A stretch of 10,402 nt of DNA from Tannerellaceae bacterium (GTDB lineage Bacteria; Bacteroidota; Bacteroidia; Bacteroidales; Tannerellaceae): NCBI GenBank assembly GCA_031267205.1, contig JAIRZN010000142.1, positions 1 through 10,402 of the forward strand, written 5' to 3'. The position numbers were made by a program, and so were the translations under genes. The notes beneath the pieces were generated by a model. That model saw only the letters and a list, made by a program, of their open reading frames with translations. It ran no database searches and was not told the DNA's origin. Of the stretch, positions 7,240-10,402 are shown in pieces. Numbering within the stretch: the stretch's first letter is position 1; the number at the start of each line of letters is the position of its first letter.

Positions 7240-8784
7240 ATGAGAGCGCCTAAATATTGGACAATATGCTGCCTCGCATGGCTGACCGTCTCAGCAGCCT
7301 ATGCCTTGCAGGCGGACAACGGAAAGGAACTGGAGCGGAAAATAAAACTCCCCAAATCGGAAGGCACCGTCTACGAATTGCTCGAAAAAGTATCCCAACG
7401 CTCCGGGTACCTCTTCATATACGATAACAGCGTTCTCAATAACGAACAACACGTAAGCCTCAAAAAGGGCGAATACACCATACGGCAGGCTATACGCGAA
7501 ATCACCGGCAACCGCCATCTCCTCCTGCGCATCATCGGGAACCATATCCTTATACAATCGCCCAACTCCCCCACCCTGCCCGTCCCGCCGCGGGATACAG
7601 CCGACGGATACTTCACCGTAAACGGTACGCTCCTCGACCGCTACACACGCGAACCCGTGGCCTACGCTACCGTCGGCATCAACGACAACGCCACGGGTAC
7701 GGTCGCTAACCTCAACGGCGATTTCCGCCTGCGACTGCCTGACTCGCTTAGCCACGCCTCAGTACGCTTCGACCATATAGGATACCTCGCGCAGGAATTT
7801 GAAGCCCGCCTCATAGCGGGACAGGCGCGCACGTTCCTCGTCGAGCCTAAAGTCATATCCATACAGGAGGTCGTAGTACGGCTTGCAAACCCTCTCCGCC
7901 TGCTCCATGACATGATGGACAACCGTGCAGCCAACTACTCATCCGGCCCGGTATACTTCACATCCTTTTACCGCGAAGGCGTGGAACGCAGCAAGGGCTT
8001 CGTAAACCTCGTCGAGGCTGTCTTCAAGATATACAAGACGCCCTACGGCGATCGCATCGGAGCCGACCAGGTCAAGCTGCTAAAAATGCGACGTATCAGC
8101 AACGAAAAGGTACAGGATACGATAGTGGCAAAGATGAAATCGGGCGTCGACGCCAGCCTTATGCTCGACATGATCAAAAACCCGCCTGAATTCCTGCTGC
8201 CTGAAAACGAAAACCAATATAACTACTTCCACGGCGATATAACGGCCATAGACAACCGCATAGCCAACATGATTTCCTTCGAGCAGAGGAAAGATGTAAA
8301 AGAACCGCTCTACCGTGGCGAACTATTCATAGACGCTGAAAACGGCGCGCTCCTCTCCGCTCGCTTCGAGATACATCCTAAATACATAGAAAAGGCGACG
8401 CCCATGCTCGTGACGCGCAAAAGCAAAAACCTGCACATCGACGCGCGCCAGGTCGTATACAACGTGTCTTACAAACCTTGGAACGGGACGTATTACGTGA
8501 GCCACATACGCGGAGACCTCTTCTTCAGGGTCCGTAAACGCAACCAAATATTCGGATCAACAACCATACACACATGGTTCGAAATGGCTACATGCAAAAT
8601 AGAAACCGACGGCGTGACGCGCTTCGCAGGCAACGAAACATTGCGGACGCGAACTATCTTCGCGGACACAGACTTCGCCGCAGACCCCAGCTTCTGGGGC
8701 GACTTCAACATCATCCTGCCCGAAGAAAAGCTTAGCGAAGCCATCGGCCGAATAACCTCCAAGATAGAAGAAACCGGATACTGA
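7240..8784 (+). CDS. Exported STN-CPD protein without receptor barrel, paralogue of the CPD protein
   Basis: The 514-residue product has a signal peptide at about 1-24 (ending AAYALQ). Residues 44-107 form an STN (secretin/TonB short N-terminal) domain: TVYELLEKVSQRSGYLFIYD, then AIREITGNRHLLLRIIGNHILIQ. A carboxypeptidase-regulatory-like domain spans 125-212, with VNGTLLDRYTREPVAYATVGI and GTVANLNGDFRL, ending in SIQEVVVR. In SusC-like transducers a plug and a 22-strand barrel would follow; instead residues 215-514 form the domain shared with the protein at 4496-5758 (FYREG 243-247, VFKIYKTPY 261-269, MIKNPPEFLL 311-320, FWGDFNIILP 485-494). It ends normally, so it is not a truncated receptor. 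I infer that it senses a periplasmic or envelope signal and passes it through STN to FecR. Confidence 0.9.
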   Translation: MRAPKYWTICCLAWLTVSAAYALQADNGKELERKIKLPKSEGTVYELLEKVSQRSGYLFIYDNSVLNNEQHVSLKKGEYTIRQAIREITGNRHLLLRIIGNHILIQSPNSPTLPVPPRDTADGYFTVNGTLLDRYTREPVAYATVGINDNATGTVANLNGDFRLRLPDSLSHASVRFDHIGYLAQEFEARLIAGQARTFLVEPKVISIQEVVVRLANPLRLLHDMMDNRAANYSSGPVYFTSFYREGVERSKGFVNLVEAVFKIYKTPYGDRIGADQVKLLKMRRISNEKVQDTIVAKMKSGVDASLMLDMIKNPPEFLLPENENQYNYFHGDITAIDNRIANMISFEQRKDVKEPLYRGELFIDAENGALLSARFEIHPKYIEKATPMLVTRKSKNLHIDARQVVYNVSYKPWNGTYYVSHIRGDLFFRVRKRNQIFGSTTIHTWFEMATCKIETDGVTRFAGNETLRTRTIFADTDFAADPSFWGDFNIILPEEKLSEAIGRITSKIEETGY

Positions 8785-8788
8785 CGCC

Positions 8789-8814
8789 GGCGCCTTTATG
8801 CAACATCAGGCGCC
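8789..8814. terminator. Possible bidirectional terminator hairpin between convergent genes
   Basis: GGCGCC at 8789-8794 and again at 8809-8814 can pair as a 6-bp GC stem around a 14-base loop, just after the STN-CPD stop (8784). It also covers the stop of the reductase on the other strand (complement of 8806-8808). No clear T-run follows on either side, so an intrinsic terminator is uncertain. Confidence 0.3.
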
Positions 8815-9921
8815 CTGGCTCAGTTCCCCGTGAACCTTACGCATAAGTTCGGGAATATCAAGCTGCTGCGGACAATGCAGCTTGCAATTTCCGCAACCCG
8901 CACACTGATCCGCGCCAATGCCTAACTCAACCATGTTACGCCTGTAAATGATCGAATCGCCCAAGGGCTTATTAAATAAACTGTACTGATTATAAAGCTG
9001 GAACACCTCCGGTATATTTATCCCCTGCGGACAAGGCATACAATACCTGCACCCGGTGCAGCCAATGCCCATCTTCGCCTCGTACACATCCTGAATCGAG
9101 CGAATCAACCCCATCTCCTCGCCTGACATCAGTCCAGGCCCGGAACGCTCAAATATCCTCAAATTATCCTTCAACTGCTCCAAATTCGACGTCCCGCTCA
9201 AGATAACGGACACTTCACTCATATTATAAAGCCAGCGGAAACACCACTCGGCCAGCGAACGCCTTTCAGGAAACCCCTCAAGCAACGCCCCGACCTCGTC
9301 CGGAACATTGCTCACGATACTACCACCCCTGAGAGGCTCCATTATAACCATTCCCAAGCCCCGCTTAGCCCCATATGCCAAGCCCTCAAGACCAACCTGG
9401 TAAGTCTCGCCCAAAATATTCAGTTGAATCTGCGCCATCTCCCAGTCAAACGCATCGGCAATCTCCCTGAAAGCCGCCACCGTATTATGAATCGAAAAAC
9501 CCTTATGCCTAATCTTTCCCTTCTCCACCATCCTGTCAAGGAAACCCAAGCCATCAAGCCTCCTCACCTTCTCCCAGTTACCCGGATTCATGTTATGAAG
9601 AAGATACATATCAATATAATCCGTCCCGAGACGTCTTAACTCTTCATCAAGAAACCGCTCAAAATCAGCATGCCTCTCAACATTCCAGATAGGGCTCTTC
9701 GTAGCCAGGACAACCCTTCCCCGGTACCCATCCCTCAACGCCTCGCCCGTAATAACCTCGCTATCCTTATAAACATAAGCGCTATCAAGATAATTAACGC
9801 CGTTATCAATAGCATAACGCACCATCCGGACAGCATCCCCCCTACCCTCCGGAAACCTCATACAACCAAGCCCGAAGCGAGACACTCGCAAACCCGTATT
9901 CCCCAACATCGTGTATTCCAT
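8806..9921 (-). CDS. Aldo/keto reductase with C-terminal 4Fe-4S motifs
   Basis: Counting from the ATG at 9921 the product has 371 residues; a TTG two codons earlier would add Met-Phe, but MEYTMLGNTGLRVS is the normal family start. The TIM-barrel reductase domain spans about 1-270 and keeps the catalytic tetrad Asp46, Tyr51, Lys75 and His109 (LDSAYVY, ATKSP, LLHNM), so NAD(P)H-dependent carbonyl reduction is expected. The C-terminus has two ferredoxin-like clusters: CTGCRYCMPCP (Cys 288, 291, 294, 297) and CAGCGNCKLHCP (Cys 340, 343, 346, 350), as in the Fe-S-containing AKR branch common in anaerobes. It should be cytoplasmic and may take part in electron transfer; the substrate is unknown. 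It is transcribed alone, convergent with the sigma locus. Confidence 0.92.
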   Translation of the reverse strand: MEYTMLGNTGLRVSRFGLGCMRFPEGRGDAVRMVRYAIDNGVNYLDSAYVYKDSEVITGEALRDGYRGRVVLATKSPIWNVERHADFERFLDEELRRLGTDYIDMYLLHNMNPGNWEKVRRLDGLGFLDRMVEKGKIRHKGFSIHNTVAAFREIADAFDWEMAQIQLNILGETYQVGLEGLAYGAKRGLGMVIMEPLRGGSIVSNVPDEVGALLEGFPERRSLAEWCFRWLYNMSEVSVILSGTSNLEQLKDNLRIFERSGPGLMSGEEMGLIRSIQDVYEAKMGIGCTGCRYCMPCPQGINIPEVFQLYNQYSLFNKPLGDSIIYRRNMVELGIGADQCAGCGNCKLHCPQQLDIPELMRKVHGELSQGA

Positions 9922-9961
9922 AAACAATAAATATTAAAAGATTAAACCCAAGAACGCCCCA

Positions 9962-9993
9962 CAAAAATAGCTTATTTAAAACACCATCCCAAA
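9962..9993 (-). promoter_or_regulatory. Bacteroides-type promoter of the aldo/keto reductase gene
   Basis: On the minus strand, TTTG (complement of 9990-9993) is followed after 20 bp by TATTTTTG (complement of 9962-9969), an exact TAnnTTTG. Spacing and both boxes fit the Bacteroides primary-sigma consensus. The ATG at 9921 then lies behind a leader of about 35 bases. The 42-bp repeat array begins 12 bp upstream of the -33 box. Confidence 0.65.
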
Positions 9994-10240
9994 GCATAAG
10001 CAAGGAAAGAAGTTAATCTTTCAGAAAACACAAAAATCAGCAGTTTGGTTGAAGAACATCTTTCAGAAAGCACAAAAAGCAGCAGTTTGGTTGAAGAACA
10101 TCTTTCAGAAAACCCCAAAAGCAGTAGTTTGGTTGAAGAACATCTTTCAGAAAACCCCAAAAGCAGTCCATTTGTTAAAGAACATTTTTCAGAAAGTTCC
10201 AAAAGCGAAAGATTCGTTAAAGAACATTTTTCAGATTTAA
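9980..10240 (+). pseudogene. Possible decayed coding repeat, 14-residue period
   Basis: The plus-strand frame through the array is open from 9980 and reads LKNIFQKxxKAxxW repeatedly, until a TAA (10238-10240) inside the fifth full unit; the frame is open again in the next unit. There is no ATG in frame and no promoter ahead. However, the recurrent differences within the conserved part of the unit (TTG/TTA, ATC/ATT, GCA/GCG) all fall on third codon positions and keep the amino acid. In the opposite-strand frame (complement of 9972-10310, a TTG-started 112-residue reading) the same differences fall on the middle position. This favours the plus frame as an ancestral coding frame, but a noncoding repeat remains possible. 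Confidence 0.25.
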
Positions 10241-10402
10241 CCAAAAGCGCTCCATTGGTTAAAGAACATTTTTCAGAAAGCCCAAAAAACGCAATGCCGA
10301 AGGCACGCAAACAAAAATTCCGCGCCAGCCAAAACCTAATTCAAGAAAAAATAAAAAATACCACCAACCTCAGTAGCGCCAGGTTGAAGAACATTTTTCA
10401 GA
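10006..10402. repeat. Array of 42-bp repeats upstream of the reductase, continuing to the window edge
   Basis: A 20-bp core, GTTGAAGAACATCTTTCAGA or a variant, occurs at 10048, 10090, 10132, 10174, 10216 and 10258 (starts), exactly 42 bp apart. A degenerate first copy (14 of 20 bases) is at 10006-10025 and a further copy at 10383-10402, the last base of the window, 125 bp after the previous one. The 22-bp segments between cores resemble one another (AAACCCCAAAAGCAG...TTG), so this is a whole-unit tandem repeat with drift. The core contains a small dyad, AAGA-ACA-TCTT. The whole stretch 9928-10402 shows no convincing gene; apart from the array and the reductase promoter I see nothing else in it. 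Confidence 0.85.

Noticed and set aside
7240..8784. Possibility that the STN-CPD gene is a truncated SusC-type receptor.
   Set aside because: The region after CPD matches the paralogue at 4496-5758 to its very end, and the gene stops normally, so this is a complete protein of another type.
9972..10310. A 112-residue minus-strand reading frame through the array (SEKCSLTN repeats).
   Set aside because: It has only a TTG start, and the differences between units fall on middle codon positions in this frame, which argues against selection for this protein.
10006..10402. CRISPR-like look of the array (regular 20-bp cores separated by 22-bp segments).
   Set aside because: The repeats and gaps are too short for CRISPR, the intervening segments resemble each other rather than being unique, and no cas gene is nearby.

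Overview
The window looks like chromosomal DNA from a Bacteroidota bacterium, most likely of the order Bacteroidales. The reasons are the proteins (FecR anti-sigma with a DUF4974-like tail, STN and carboxypeptidase-regulatory-like domains, signal peptides ending in ...AQ), the lack of Shine-Dalgarno sites, and two promoters that match the Bacteroides-type TTTG / TAnnTTTG pattern. The genus cannot be fixed from this sequence. No rRNA, tRNA, CRISPR array, transposase or phage gene was found.

Layout. (1) 1-2759, minus strand: a likely operon read from 2759 towards 1. It encodes a secreted protein with a beta-barrel-like tail, a secreted caspase-fold (C14) peptidase with an intact His/Cys dyad, and a lipoprotein that overlaps the caspase gene by 22 bases and leaves the window. 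(2) 2760-3027: divergent intergenic region with a 23-bp direct repeat and a good promoter with two small dyads for the next gene. (3) 3028-4350, plus strand: an AT-richer, apparently single-gene unit encoding an ATPase with a C-terminal PD-(D/E)XK-like (DUF234) domain. (4) 4496-8784, plus strand: a cell-surface-signalling locus with an exported CPD protein, an ECF sigma factor, a FecR anti-sigma factor (ATGA overlap with the sigma gene) and an exported STN-CPD protein. The first and last proteins are paralogues that bracket the sigma/anti-sigma pair. Neither has the plug or barrel of a TonB-dependent receptor. (5) 8806-9921, minus strand: an aldo/keto reductase with two C-terminal 4Fe-4S motifs, convergent with region 4, with a near-perfect Bacteroides promoter. 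(6) 9928-10402: no convincing gene. It holds an array of 42-bp repeats that starts about a dozen bases upstream of the reductase's -33 box, and another copy of the core ends exactly at the window edge.

The most unusual items are the sigma/anti-sigma locus whose STN protein has no receptor barrel but is one of two flanking paralogues, and the 42-bp array. The array can be read as a decayed 14-residue coding repeat or as helically phased DNA sites. The caspase, barrel-like protein and lipoprotein operon is a second candidate system without an assigned function.
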